Positions 8,968-16,879 of a stretch of DNA of 22,159 nt are shown one piece after another (the first letter of the stretch is position 1; each line of letters begins with the position of its first letter). The notes below the pieces were generated by a model. The model was not told where the DNA came from. It worked only from the letters and a program-made list of their open reading frames with translations, and did not search any database. The stretch comes from CAZTAK01 sp964611585 (lineage in GTDB: Bacteria > Pseudomonadota > Alphaproteobacteria > SHVP01): assembly GCA_964611585.1 (NCBI GenBank), contig CAZTAK010000047.1, positions 1 to 22,159 on the forward strand, read 5' to 3'. A program made the position numbers and the translations under genes.

Positions 8968-9256
8968 ACCACGCCGGTCGCGCCGGCGCCCGACCAAGAC
9001 CTTCCGCAGACAATGCGGGTCCCTCGTCTCCAACCCGCACTTCTGTCGCCTGCCGCATCGGCGACAAATCCGATCAATAATATTTGGAACCTTTCGCGCC
9101 AGGATATTGCCGCGCCCTGTCCAAACTCAACCCGGGTCCCGCAATTTCACGACCGGGCAGAACCGTTCAGCCCCGTCGGCTCAGACAGGGTGTCCAATAT
9201 CGGTCGCCGCCGCCTCGTGTTGGTGGCCCAACCATGACCGGCTCCGGCGGGCGGCA

Positions 9257-12200
9257 CTAGTTGATGGCGCCGAATCCCTCTTCGAAGCTGGAGCGGTAAG
9301 ACTCCATGAACTCCTCGAGGGTGACAACCTGGGCGATCGCGCTGGCGACGGTGCGGAACGACATACTGGTTCGGTCCACCCTGCCGGTGATGATCTCGAA
9401 GGCGTCCGATTCGGCAGTGCCGTCCATGAACGGGGCGAAATGTTGGCGGGCCCGGTCGACGCCGACCTCGTTGTCCGACAGCACAAATGCCACCGCCAAG
9501 CGCAGGACCCGCTGGCGTTCGACGGCGGAGAGCGGTTCCGGATCTGTCCACCGGCCATTGAGAAGGCGTTCGTAGGTCGCCGATGCCGCGGCCCACTGGC
9601 TGGTTCTCCAGAAGGCGCTGGCGCGAAGCGATTCGGCGGTCGGTGAGCCGTCGCCATCCAGGAGTTCCATCATCTCGTCATAGCGCTGCAGGTCGATCAG
9701 CGCCTGGGCTTTGAGATAATCACGCTGGCGTTTGACGATTTCGGGATTGGCGCGCCAGCGGCTGCCCTGAAGCGCCTCAAGCGCTTCCTCCGGCTGCCGG
9801 TCAAGGATGTAGATGGCGGCGAGCTTGGCGGCGACGCGCGATTTTTCCTCGCCCTTGAGGCGGAACTCGACCTGGTGCTGGATCAGTTCCGCGGCGCGGC
9901 CAAGAAGATCGACCTCGACCAGCCGGTCCGCCAGTTGCCGGATCATGGCGTCGCCGTCACGGCCGACCGGCGTCAGTTCGCGGAAATCGAAAAACAGCGC
10001 CAGTGCCTTGACCGGTTCGAGGGAATCGGCGCCGCGTTCGAGGTACAGATCGCGGAAGATATCGTTCATTTCCCCTGCCACCGCGGACGCCTTCTCGTGT
10101 TCGCCGAAGTTCGATACCCGGTCGCGCATCGACTCCAGCGCCTCGCGGTAGTTTCCGACTTCCAGGTACAGCTCGCCCAGACGTTCGAGCAGTGCGAATT
10201 CGAAGGTGCCGCCGCGCCACGCAAAACGCAGCGTGTCAAGTTCGGCAATCGCAACATCGGTCGAGATTCGTGAATCGGCCAAGCGCGCCTCGGTATAGGC
10301 CATCTGCGCCCACGGCCGCACCGGACGGTATCCGGCATGGATCGCCGTCGCGAGCGCCTCGAGACCACCGTCGAGATCGCCCGATTCGATCAGCGTCTTG
10401 CCAAAAATCAAATCGGCCTCGCTGCGCTGGAACACCGACGGGTCGCTTTCGAGCAGCGCCGACAGATTGATTTCGACGCTCTCGAAATCGCCCTGCACCA
10501 GCGACGTTTTCGCCGAGGCCAGTTGAAAACGGGCGCGGAACACCGGTGGCGTCTCAAAATAGGCGAATTCGCCGAGAATGAACTCCTGGCGCGCAAGGTC
10601 GAACTCCTTGCGCTGCGCCAGCAGTGAACCGCGCCACAGCGCCGCCCCCGGATCCAGCCCGAAGGCGGGATCGAGCAGGTCTCTGGAGGCTTCTTCGTAA
10701 TGCCCGAGCGAGAAATGCGCCGCGCCGCGAACCGCCCGGAAAACAAGATCCTCGTCGGCCGCGGGATCTCGTTCGAGGATCATATCCATCAGGCCCAGCG
10801 TCTCCGCGGTGAAGCCGTGGGCGAAATAGTACTTGGCGAATTCCCACTGCACGACGCCGATCCCGCCCGCAGGCGCGCGCGCCAACGCCAACTGGTACTG
10901 TTTCTTGCCCTCGTCGAAGGATTCGAAATTACCGAGCCAGCTTCCATACTGGAACACACTGGGGGCCAGCGACGGCGGCGGGGCGCGGGTCGATCCGGCT
11001 TCCGCGCCTTCGGCGGCAGCCAGTTCGGTTTCGCCGACTTCCGAGATTGCCAGGCCCTGCGGCGCAGCGATTTCGATTCCGTTGCGTTGCGGACGGACCT
11101 CGATCGCATCGGACCGCGGCACGATGGCCACACCCTGCGCCGAGGCGAGCAACGTGAACTGGGCAAAAACCCGCGTCACCGGCACGCCCCGCCCGGATTC
11201 GCGCAACGGCACGACATAGAGAAAATCGCCTACCTCCGGGTCCGGCAATTCGACCCGCCGCACCGGCTCGTCCGAGGGTAACAACATGCGCGGCCCCGCC
11301 ATGGCGCTGGCTTCGCGCAGCGGCACGATCGGATCGACGGGCGCCGGCGGACGGCGCGCGAGTTCGACCCGCCACACCGGACCCTCGCGCGAGGCGGAGG
11401 CCCTGAGGTCTTCGCGTATTTTGAATCGCAGCGCGGTGCCACCGGAGATGGGGACCTGTTCGACGAGGAAGACGGCGCGTCCCGCCTCGGCTGGAATCGG
11501 TTGGAGCTCGGCAGCGCCGCGGGCCGCGAACACCGCCCAGTAATACCCGGCGCGGGTGAAAAAAGCAGCCGGAACTGGCTCGGTCCAGACGAACACCAGC
11601 ACCGGCTCCTCGGCGCCCGCTTCGACCGAAGCGACGAGTCCGGCGGCGACCGCGGGCGGCGGACTGGCGTCGCTGTCGGCGGTTCGCAATTCGGTCGGGG
11701 GCGAGGTCTGGGACTCGGCAACCGCCACCGGTTCGGGCGCCGCCGGTTCGGGCACCGCCGCGTTTGGGGTTGGAGCCGGTGTCTCGGCAACTGTGGTTCG
11801 CGGCGGCTCCGGTGTGCTGGCGGCAGGGCGTGCCGGCTCGGGGGGCGGTGCGACGGCGGTGGCCGGAGCCGCGGCCTGCGCAGGAGCGGCTGGCGAGTCT
11901 TTGACAACATCGACCACCACTTTGGTGCCCTCGCGGAAGTGGCGTACCCGGGTGTCGGACTCGATCTGGAGCACGACCTCCGAGCTGGCGGCATCCAGCG
12001 AGGTGGTTGCGCCCTCGACCAACGGACGCTGACCGCGGCCGAGCCGGCCCAGGTTGAACGTCGCACGCTCGTCAAAGCGGATCGAAACGGCGGTGCCGCT
12101 GCGATCGACGCTGTACTCGACCAGCCGGGTCCAGTCGAAGACGACGCGGGTGAAATCCGCATGTTTCCCGACCCGAAGCGGCACCGCGGGCGCGGCGTCC

Positions 12201-12646
12201 GCAGCCGCTGCGGCGGGCGTTTGCGCGGGCGCAGGCGCAGATGCGGCGGCATCGAGCAAATCGATGACCACCGATGTGTTGCTGGTACTGGTGCGCAGCC
12301 CGTATTCGCCCTTGAGGTGAATACGAACGGTGGCACCGTCGTTTTCGAGGTCGGCGCCGACGATGTAGTCGCTCAGCAGAGACTGCATCCGTGCAAAGTC
12401 GGTTTCGAGTGCCCGGCCGAAATTGACCGTAAGCGTTCGGGCTTCGATCCGGGCCTCGAACGTCACTGCGGCCGGCCAGTCGAACACGATTCGCGCAAAC
12501 CCCGGATGCGGCCACGCCCGGGTCCGGACCGGGTCCGCCGCCAGGGCGGGAAACGTCAGGCTCAGCCCCAACACGACCGAAAACAAGGCCAATGCAAGGG
12601 CCGTAACTGGCTTCCTAGGGCGCGTTGGATTGGGCTCCGTCAGCAC
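9257..12646 (-). CDS. Large periplasmic AMIN-like / Pro-rich / TPR protein of the motB cluster
   Basis: About 1130 aa, exported. From the preferred GTG at 12646 the N-terminus has a basic n-region (RPRK), a hydrophobic core and an ALAA cleavage site. Upstream ATG 12664 and TTG 12679 are alternatives. All three overlap the 3' end of motB, so translation may be coupled. Order of parts: two repeats of an AMIN-like beta fold, each beginning with an F-[AT]-R-[IV]-V-F-D-W pattern; a Pro/Ala/Glu linker of about 90 residues; a third similar beta domain (VLVFVWTEPVPAAFF onward); then, from SVFQYGSWLGNFESF to the end, about 550 residues of helical TPR-like repeats. AMIN domains in AmiC and PilQ bind peptidoglycan or envelope parts. 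A scaffold around the motor stator is therefore plausible, but that is inference from position. I do not recognise a named family for the whole protein. Confidence 0.85.
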   Translation of the reverse strand: MLTEPNPTRPRKPVTALALALFSVVLGLSLTFPALAADPVRTRAWPHPGFARIVFDWPAAVTFEARIEARTLTVNFGRALETDFARMQSLLSDYIVGADLENDGATVRIHLKGEYGLRTSTSNTSVVIDLLDAAASAPAPAQTPAAAAADAAPAVPLRVGKHADFTRVVFDWTRLVEYSVDRSGTAVSIRFDERATFNLGRLGRGQRPLVEGATTSLDAASSEVVLQIESDTRVRHFREGTKVVVDVVKDSPAAPAQAAAPATAVAPPPEPARPAASTPEPPRTTVAETPAPTPNAAVPEPAAPEPVAVAESQTSPPTELRTADSDASPPPAVAAGLVASVEAGAEEPVLVFVWTEPVPAAFFTRAGYYWAVFAARGAAELQPIPAEAGRAVFLVEQVPISGGTALRFKIREDLRASASREGPVWRVELARRPPAPVDPIVPLREASAMAGPRMLLPSDEPVRRVELPDPEVGDFLYVVPLRESGRGVPVTRVFAQFTLLASAQGVAIVPRSDAIEVRPQRNGIEIAAPQGLAISEVGETELAAAEGAEAGSTRAPPPSLAPSVFQYGSWLGNFESFDEGKKQYQLALARAPAGGIGVVQWEFAKYYFAHGFTAETLGLMDMILERDPAADEDLVFRAVRGAAHFSLGHYEEASRDLLDPAFGLDPGAALWRGSLLAQRKEFDLARQEFILGEFAYFETPPVFRARFQLASAKTSLVQGDFESVEINLSALLESDPSVFQRSEADLIFGKTLIESGDLDGGLEALATAIHAGYRPVRPWAQMAYTEARLADSRISTDVAIAELDTLRFAWRGGTFEFALLERLGELYLEVGNYREALESMRDRVSNFGEHEKASAVAGEMNDIFRDLYLERGADSLEPVKALALFFDFRELTPVGRDGDAMIRQLADRLVEVDLLGRAAELIQHQVEFRLKGEEKSRVAAKLAAIYILDRQPEEALEALQGSRWRANPEIVKRQRDYLKAQALIDLQRYDEMMELLDGDGSPTAESLRASAFWRTSQWAAASATYERLLNGRWTDPEPLSAVERQRVLRLAVAFVLSDNEVGVDRARQHFAPFMDGTAESDAFEIITGRVDRTSMSFRTVASAIAQVVTLEEFMESYRSSFEEGFGAIN

Positions 12647-13345
12647 TGTCCCGGATAACCACATCCACCCGGCGAGCAAGCGTCATTCGCTTATCTTCGG
12701 GCAATTCCTGAGAAATGTTACCATATCTTGAATCAGACAGGCCAACCGCTGCAACATTTTTGTTGAGCCCGGCCTGGTTGAGGGCGAAGGCGAAGGCAGT
12801 CGCACGCGCCACCGATAGTTCCCAGTTGGAGGGGTATTCGGGGGTATTGATCGGCACTGGGTCGGTGTGGCCCTCGACATCGATGCGATTACCGAAGTTG
12901 CCCAGAACCGCAGCGAGAACGTACGCGGCACCCTCGGCTTCGTGTGTCATATCGGCACTGCCAGGCGCAAACAGGCCGTCGGACGGCAGCGACAGCACCA
13001 GACGGTCCCTGAGGCGGGTCAGCGCCGCCCGTTGCAGCACCGGATCGTCATGGATCTTTCCAGGATCAGGGTGCCGAGGTAGTCAAGGTTGGCAGCCCGC
13101 GGCACGAAGATCTGATAAGTGCGAAAATTACTGCCCAACGACACCGACTGGCCCGATTTGGCCGGATTTAGCTGTTGTTTCAGCGAATCGACTACCGCCT
13201 CCCAGGTTGCCATATCGACCCGTTGCATCGAAAACAGCAGCACGAAAAACGTCAGCATGAGCGCCGTAAGATCGGCAAACGTAATCATCCACGCCTGGCT
13301 TGAGCCCTGGCCGTTGCCGCGTTTCGGGTGGTCGTCTTCTTCCAT
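12615..13345 (-). pseudogene. motB: MotB stator protein, split by a one-base frameshift
   Basis: The stator subunit MotB anchors the MotA/MotB channel to peptidoglycan. The N-terminal piece (13345 to about 13058) has the single membrane helix AWMITFADLTALMLTFFVLLFSM with the ion-binding Asp25. The C-terminal piece (to 12615) is the OmpA-like peptidoglycan-binding domain with EGHTD and NWELSVARA. They lie in different frames. Adding one A to the AAA run (TTT on the plus strand, 13057-13059) restores LGTLILEKIHDDPVLQRAALTRLRDRL with no other change and gives a normal protein of about 243 aa. The ATG at 13345 directly abuts the stop of the upstream MotB-like gene. No internal stop or decay is seen in either half, so a sequencing error is as likely as a real mutation. 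No motA is in the window. Confidence 0.88.
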
Positions 13346-14029
13346 CTAGAGACCCTCGTCGCCGAAATTCACCGTTTCACGGTCTTCAATCGTTTCGCGA
13401 AAGGAAAAAGCGATGGTATCGGCCGGTCCCGGCTGCATCCCCGTCGCAATCGTATTTGCAGCGACACCCCGCGCTGCCAGAACGCGGGCAACGGTGCCGG
13501 CACGCTGCACCAAAAGCTGGCGTGCCTCGCTTTCCAACGGCGGCAGATTCGGGCCCGAGCGCAGGACTATCTCAATCTCGGTCACCAGTCCGACCCGTTT
13601 GGATTCGAGAAGGGCTGTCAGATCGACGAAAAATTTCGATCGATCGGGGCGGAAATTATCGGTTCCGGGTAGAAACAGAAAGTCGACCGCAAGGACGATG
13701 CGGACCGCGCCAGCCTCAACTTCCGGGGCGTACTCGATCGAAGGCAGCGCATCGCGGAACGTACTCTCCACATCTCCCCGCATCCCGTCGTCGACCTTGC
13801 CCGCGCCGATCTCGACGACCAGACTGGATCCCGTTGGCCGGTCGCGGCCTCCGGCCTGAAAGGTGGTGCTGACGCTACCAACGGCCTCGGAACGGCGACT
13901 CTCGTCTGCGGTCGAAATCGAACTCAGCAAGATGAAGAAGGCAAGCAGGATCAGATAGAGCCCCAAAAACAGGGCGACACTCGGGTCTTGGAGGCTGGGC
14001 CGCCGGGGGAAAGCCTCCAACTCATCCAT
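13346..14029 (-). CDS. MotB-like membrane protein lacking the ion-binding Asp
   Basis: 227 aa, one N-terminal transmembrane helix (about 18-38) and a periplasmic domain that resembles a degenerate OmpA fold (QRAGTVARVLAARGV, about 175-190). Aligning the helix with the neighbouring MotB through FFILLSS/FFVLLFS puts Gly23 where MotB has its essential Asp25. The peptidoglycan-binding signature N-x-x-L-S-x-x-R-A is also not intact. It should not conduct ions. It could be a structural partner of MotB or have its own role. It lies 14 bp after cheZ and directly abuts motB, so the three form one transcription unit. The ATG at 14029 has GGGA upstream. The family relation is clear in outline, but the exact function is unknown. 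Confidence 0.8.
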   Translation of the reverse strand: MDELEAFPRRPSLQDPSVALFLGLYLILLAFFILLSSISTADESRRSEAVGSVSTTFQAGGRDRPTGSSLVVEIGAGKVDDGMRGDVESTFRDALPSIEYAPEVEAGAVRIVLAVDFLFLPGTDNFRPDRSKFFVDLTALLESKRVGLVTEIEIVLRSGPNLPPLESEARQLLVQRAGTVARVLAARGVAANTIATGMQPGPADTIAFSFRETIEDRETVNFGDEGL

Positions 14030-14043
14030 GGCGGTCCCGCGGA

Positions 14044-14418
14044 TCAGTCGAACAGGGCGTCGATATCTGCCTGGGTGTTGGCTACCTCAGGCATCGAGGG
14101 GCCGTTGAGCAGCGAGTCTTCGCTATCGGGCGATTCTTCAGGCGGCGGCGGCGCATTGGGATCCGCTTCATAGCCGATCGCCACAGCCATCTGACCGACT
14201 TTTCCCTCGATAGTACCCAGCACCTTCAGCACCTTGGTAATTCGCTGGCCGGTGATGTCCTGAAAACTCGAGGCTTCGTAAATCCTGGTCGCGATCTCCG
14301 TCAGTTTATCAGCGGTTTCGCCGGCGAGCGTCCTCAGCCTCGGCAGCACTTCATCCAATACCGGCACCGGCTCGGTGGCGCGGACCGAGGAACTGACGCT
14401 GACGGTGGCCGCGATCAT
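14044..14418 (-). CDS. cheZ: Chemotaxis phosphatase CheZ, C-terminal part (5' end appears lost)
   Basis: CheZ dephosphorylates CheY-P. The remaining 124 residues contain the catalytic helix ASSFQDITGQRI with Asp54 and Gln58, the equivalents of E. coli Asp143 and Gln147. They also carry an acidic Pro-rich linker and the C-terminal CheY-binding peptide QADIDALFD. Alphaproteobacterial CheZ proteins are commonly near 200 aa or more, so most of the first helix of the hairpin is missing. The ATG at 14418 is preceded two codons earlier by an in-frame TAG. The next bases on the right belong to flgH on the other strand. I infer that the ATG is an internal codon next to a break point. First gene of the cheZ, MotB-like, motB, AMIN-TPR unit; no promoter is left upstream. 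Confidence 0.8.
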   Translation of the reverse strand: MIAATVSVSSSVRATEPVPVLDEVLPRLRTLAGETADKLTEIATRIYEASSFQDITGQRITKVLKVLGTIEGKVGQMAVAIGYEADPNAPPPPEESPDSEDSLLNGPSMPEVANTQADIDALFD

Positions 14419-14425
14419 TACCTAG

Positions 14426-14662
14426 GTTTTGCCCAACGGAAATCTGGTCATCCAGGGACGCCAGGAGGTGCGGGTGAATTTCGAGATCCGCGAACTTCTG
14501 GTCACCGGCGTGGTCCGCCCCGAGGACATCAGTGCCACCAACACCATCAACCATACTCAAATTGCGGAGGCCCGGATTTCCTACGGTGGGCGTGGGCAAC
14601 TGACGGATGTACAGCAACCCCGATACGGTCAACAGGTTCTGGACATCTTCTTTCCCTTCTAA
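14426..14662 (+). pseudogene. flgH: Flagellar L-ring protein FlgH, C-terminal fragment
   Basis: FlgH is an outer-membrane lipoprotein forming the L ring. Only the last 78 or so codons are present, beginning at VLPNGNLVIQGRQEVRVN and ending QPRYGQQVLDIFFPF, which match the conserved C-terminal third of the family almost residue for residue. The lipobox signal peptide and the first two thirds (about 160 residues) are absent. An in-frame TAG at 14423-14425 lies directly before the homologous part, and the cheZ remnant begins on the other strand a few bases further left. A good terminator follows the stop. It is either a real remnant or the edge of a misjoined contig. Confidence 0.9.
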
Positions 14663-14684
14663 GCGCCCGCCGATTGCCGCCGCG

Positions 14685-14716
14685 AAAAGGCCGGTCCAGA
14701 ACGGACCGGCCTTTTT
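14685..14716 (+). terminator. Bidirectional rho-independent terminator after flgH
   Basis: A perfect 9-bp stem, GGCCGGTCC (14689-14697) and GGACCGGCC (14703-14711), has a 5-nt loop. TTTTT follows and AAAA precedes it, so it can work on both strands. It lies 26 bp after the flgH stop. Confidence 0.9.
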
Positions 14717-15039
14717 GTGTGTCTGAGAGCGCAGCGCCACCGCTCAATCTCTCGGAGAAGCAGTACCGCCCTCGCCCCCGACGCCAAACTTGAGACTGGT
14801 TTCGGGTGGGACAGAGCCTACGGTTCTTCCCGCCGGGAGAGGATACCTGAGGCGAATGACCGCGAGATACGCGGGCATGCCGCCATCATGGCGAGCGGAC
14901 CGAGGATATTTCGCGCCGATGGGAACCAACCAATCCGGTCACGCGCGCGCTACGCCCAGAGTGGAGCCGACATCAATCCGTTTGCTGAAATTCGCCGGAG
15001 CAGGCAAAAATCGGCGCTTCAGTTACCTGGAGGATACCC
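14717..15039 (+). other. Leader region of the secreted-protein gene, no gene recognised
   Basis: 323 bp between the flgH terminator and the next ATG. Small open frames here have no recognisable product. I looked for common structured RNAs (tmRNA, SRP RNA, RNase P, glycine and TPP riboswitches) and recognised none. It ends with TGGAGG 6 nt before the ATG at 15040, so it must hold the promoter of that gene, which I could not place with confidence. Confidence 0.45.
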
Positions 15040-15567
15040 ATGGGTCTCAAGAAAAGAGTTCATGCCCGAATGCTTTTCGCAGGCGCATTGATGCTGTTAA
15101 GCCCGTCAATCGCCGTGGCTCAAGAGGTATGTTCCGGCCTTCAAACCATAATGAGATTGTCGGATGACGTTCGCTCACTGGAAGGCACCCCGACCGACAA
15201 CCCCTTGGTTGAATTGTTTTGGCAAGGTGAGTACCAAGATGTGCACGTTGGAAAGCAAAGATTTGTCGAAACCAGCCTCCAGCTGCCGGACGCAACGCTG
15301 TGTCTGATTGACTCAAACATGGGCGACTTTTTTTGTGTCTACGAAACCGACGGCCGCAGTTCGGCTACCGCGATTTTCTATTCTATCCTCGACCAGATTC
15401 CCGCCTGTTTCCGGCCGACATGGGATGACGATCCCGTATATTCGCGCGGTCCCGATGGTGAGAAGGAATATTCGGGGTGGACTGGGCGCCACCGCTTCTT
15501 CGCAATGAAAACCGGACCGGATCAAGATTGGGCCGTGACGCTTACCCTCGGAAACTTGAGGCGGTAA
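15040..15567 (+). CDS. Small secreted protein with four cysteines, function unknown
   Basis: 175 aa. The N-terminus MGLKKRVHAR, a hydrophobic core and SIAVAQ-EV form a clear Sec signal peptide of about 28 residues, leaving a periplasmic or secreted protein of about 147 residues. The mature part has four Cys, in VCSG, TLCLID, FFCVYE and PACFRP, enough for two disulfides, plus many aromatic residues. The start at 15040 is set by GGAGG 6 nt upstream. It sits between flgH and dksA, convergent with dksA with only 20 bp between the stops. Its composition is less GC-rich than the flanking genes. I recognise no family; the position beside flagellar genes is not evidence of a flagellar role. Confidence 0.75.
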   Translation: MGLKKRVHARMLFAGALMLLSPSIAVAQEVCSGLQTIMRLSDDVRSLEGTPTDNPLVELFWQGEYQDVHVGKQRFVETSLQLPDATLCLIDSNMGDFFCVYETDGRSSATAIFYSILDQIPACFRPTWDDDPVYSRGPDGEKEYSGWTGRHRFFAMKTGPDQDWAVTLTLGNLRR

Positions 15568-15587
15568 TTCCGGCGGCGTCCGCGCCC

Positions 15588-16747
15588 TTATTCGTTACGA
15601 TAGACTTTTTCGCGGCGCTCGTGGCGTTCCTGGGCTTCGATCGACAGGGTCGCGATCGGGCGCGCCTCAAGCCGCTTGAGGTCGATATGTTCGCCGGTCT
15701 CCTCGCAGAAGCCGTACGAGCCATCCTCGATTCGTTCCAGCGCCTCGTCGATCTTGCCCACCAGTTTGCGCTCCCGGTCGCGGGTTTTGAGTTCCAGCGA
15801 TCGGTCCGATTCGGCGCTGGCCCGGTCGGCAAGATCGGGTTCCGCGCCGGTCCTTTCCTGAAGATTCATCAGCGTTTGCGAGGTCTCGCGAAGAAGTTCC
15901 TCACGCCAGTCCAGCAGCTTGTTGCGGAAATAGGCGAGTTGCTTCTTGCTCATGAAGACTTCGGAATCGGTAGGCCGGTACGAGCCGAGTTTTGTCCGCT
16001 TGAACGAGATCGGCCGCCGAACCAAGGGCCGTGAAGTCTTGGCCGATTCGGCTTGCTCGCCCGTACCGGGGTCGATTGGCGCGCCACGCCGGAGTCCGGA
16101 CGGCGTTTTGGCGGCACGGCGCGAAGGCCGAGCCGGAGCGATCTTGCTGACGGCGGCAGTGCGCGCCGGTCTGGCTTTTTTCGCCGGGCCCTGGCGCGTT
16201 GCAGGCTTTTTCTTGGCCACCGTTCTGGTAGCAGGGGTCTTTGCCGCCTTCTTTGAAACTGGTTTCTTTGGGGCTGGTTTCTTTGGGACCGGCTTTCTTG
16301 CCGCCGGTTTCCTCGNNNNNNNNNNNNNNNNNNNNNNNNNNNNNNNNNNNNNNNNNNNNNNNNNNNNNNNNNNNNNNNNNNNNNNNNNNNNNNNNNNNNN
16401 NNNNNNNNNNNNNNNGGTTTCTTTGCCGCTGGTTTCTTCGCCGCTGGTTTCTTCGCCGTCGGTTTCTTCGCCGCCAACCTCTTCGCCGCCGGTTTTCTTA
16501 ACCTAGGCTTCTTCGCGACGCCTTTTCTTGCCGCCGTTTTCGGGGCCGAGGTTTTTCTTGCCGTCGCCTTCTTGGGGGCCTTCTTTTTCACGGCCGCTTG
16601 GCGCCCAGATGGCCCCTTCGTCGCCTTTTTCGTAGCCGAAGCCTTGCCCCGTGAGGCTTTCGCACGAGCCACGGTCTTCTTGGATGCTGACGGTGACGAC
16701 CGCTTTTTTCGGGCTTTTTTCACCCCTGCTGACTTTCGCGCTGCCAT
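15588..16747 (-). CDS. dksA: DksA-type RNA polymerase regulator with a histone-H1-like Lys/Ala/Pro extension (contains gap)
   Basis: The C-terminal 135 or so residues, from YRPTDSEVFMSKKQLAYF to the end, are DksA: the coiled coil reaching into the polymerase secondary channel, an acidic tip region (PDLADRASAESD), and a degenerate zinc finger with a single Cys in GFCEETGEHIDLKRLEARP, as is common in alphaproteobacteria. Upstream the frame does not stop. It runs through about 250 residues of Lys/Ala/Pro/Arg-rich sequence made of KKPAA-type pentapeptides, like eukaryotic H1 tails or AlgP, to an ATG at 16747. GAGG lies 6 nt before that ATG and a promoter stands behind it. A 100-N gap (16316-16415) interrupts the pentapeptide array and shifts the apparent frame; the two sides reconcile if the missing length leaves remainder 2 modulo 3. 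DksA works with ppGpp at rRNA-type promoters. The tail presumably binds DNA non-specifically (inference). Confidence 0.85.
16256..16500. repeat. 15-bp tandem repeats coding KKPAA pentapeptides, interrupted by a 100-N gap
   Basis: Plus-strand units resemble GGTTTCTTCGCCGCT. About three or four imperfect copies stand left of the gap and five to six right of it. Near-identical units probably caused the assembler to stop. The Ns at 16316-16415 are a standard 100-base placeholder, so the true number of units is unknown. Confidence 0.9.
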
Positions 16748-16791
16748 GCACGTCCTCGAAAATTGCTACCCGCCCCCCGCGAGGGCGCCGC

Positions 16792-16819
16792 AGTATATCG
16801 ATCCGTAAGTAGCAGGCAA
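16792..16819 (-). promoter_or_regulatory. Probable dksA promoter (TTGCCT, 16 nt, TATACT)
   Basis: On the minus strand TTGCCT (16819-16814) and TATACT (16797-16792) are separated by 16 nt, about 45 bp upstream of the dksA-fusion ATG. The bases just after the -10 are GCGGCGC, a GC-rich discriminator of the kind found at promoters inhibited by ppGpp and DksA, so autoregulation is possible. Confidence 0.55.
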
Positions 16820-16879
16820 GGCCCACCAGCTTCGCATTCACAAACTATTGATTCTTTATAAGAAATGGCGCCGAACTGG

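Noticed and set aside
11501..12658. 385-aa plus-strand open frame opposite the AMIN-TPR gene
   Set aside because: Arg/Gly-rich shadow translation; the minus frame has signal peptide, domains and operon context.
13040..13065. Programmed ribosomal frameshift in motB
   Set aside because: The run is only AAA on the coding strand, with no slippery heptamer or stimulatory structure visible, and MotB proteins are not known to need one. Error or mutation is simpler.
14717..15039. Riboswitch or structured RNA in the leader of the secreted protein gene
   Set aside because: No class-specific conserved core recognised; only generic GC-rich pairing. A covariance-model scan (Infernal/Rfam) would decide.
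4527..16507. CCTAGG sites at about 4528, 12615, 14421 and 16502 as marks of joins or an insertion target
   Set aside because: Only the 14421 site is at a junction; the others lie in natural coding or intergenic sequence, and four in 22 kb is near random expectation.
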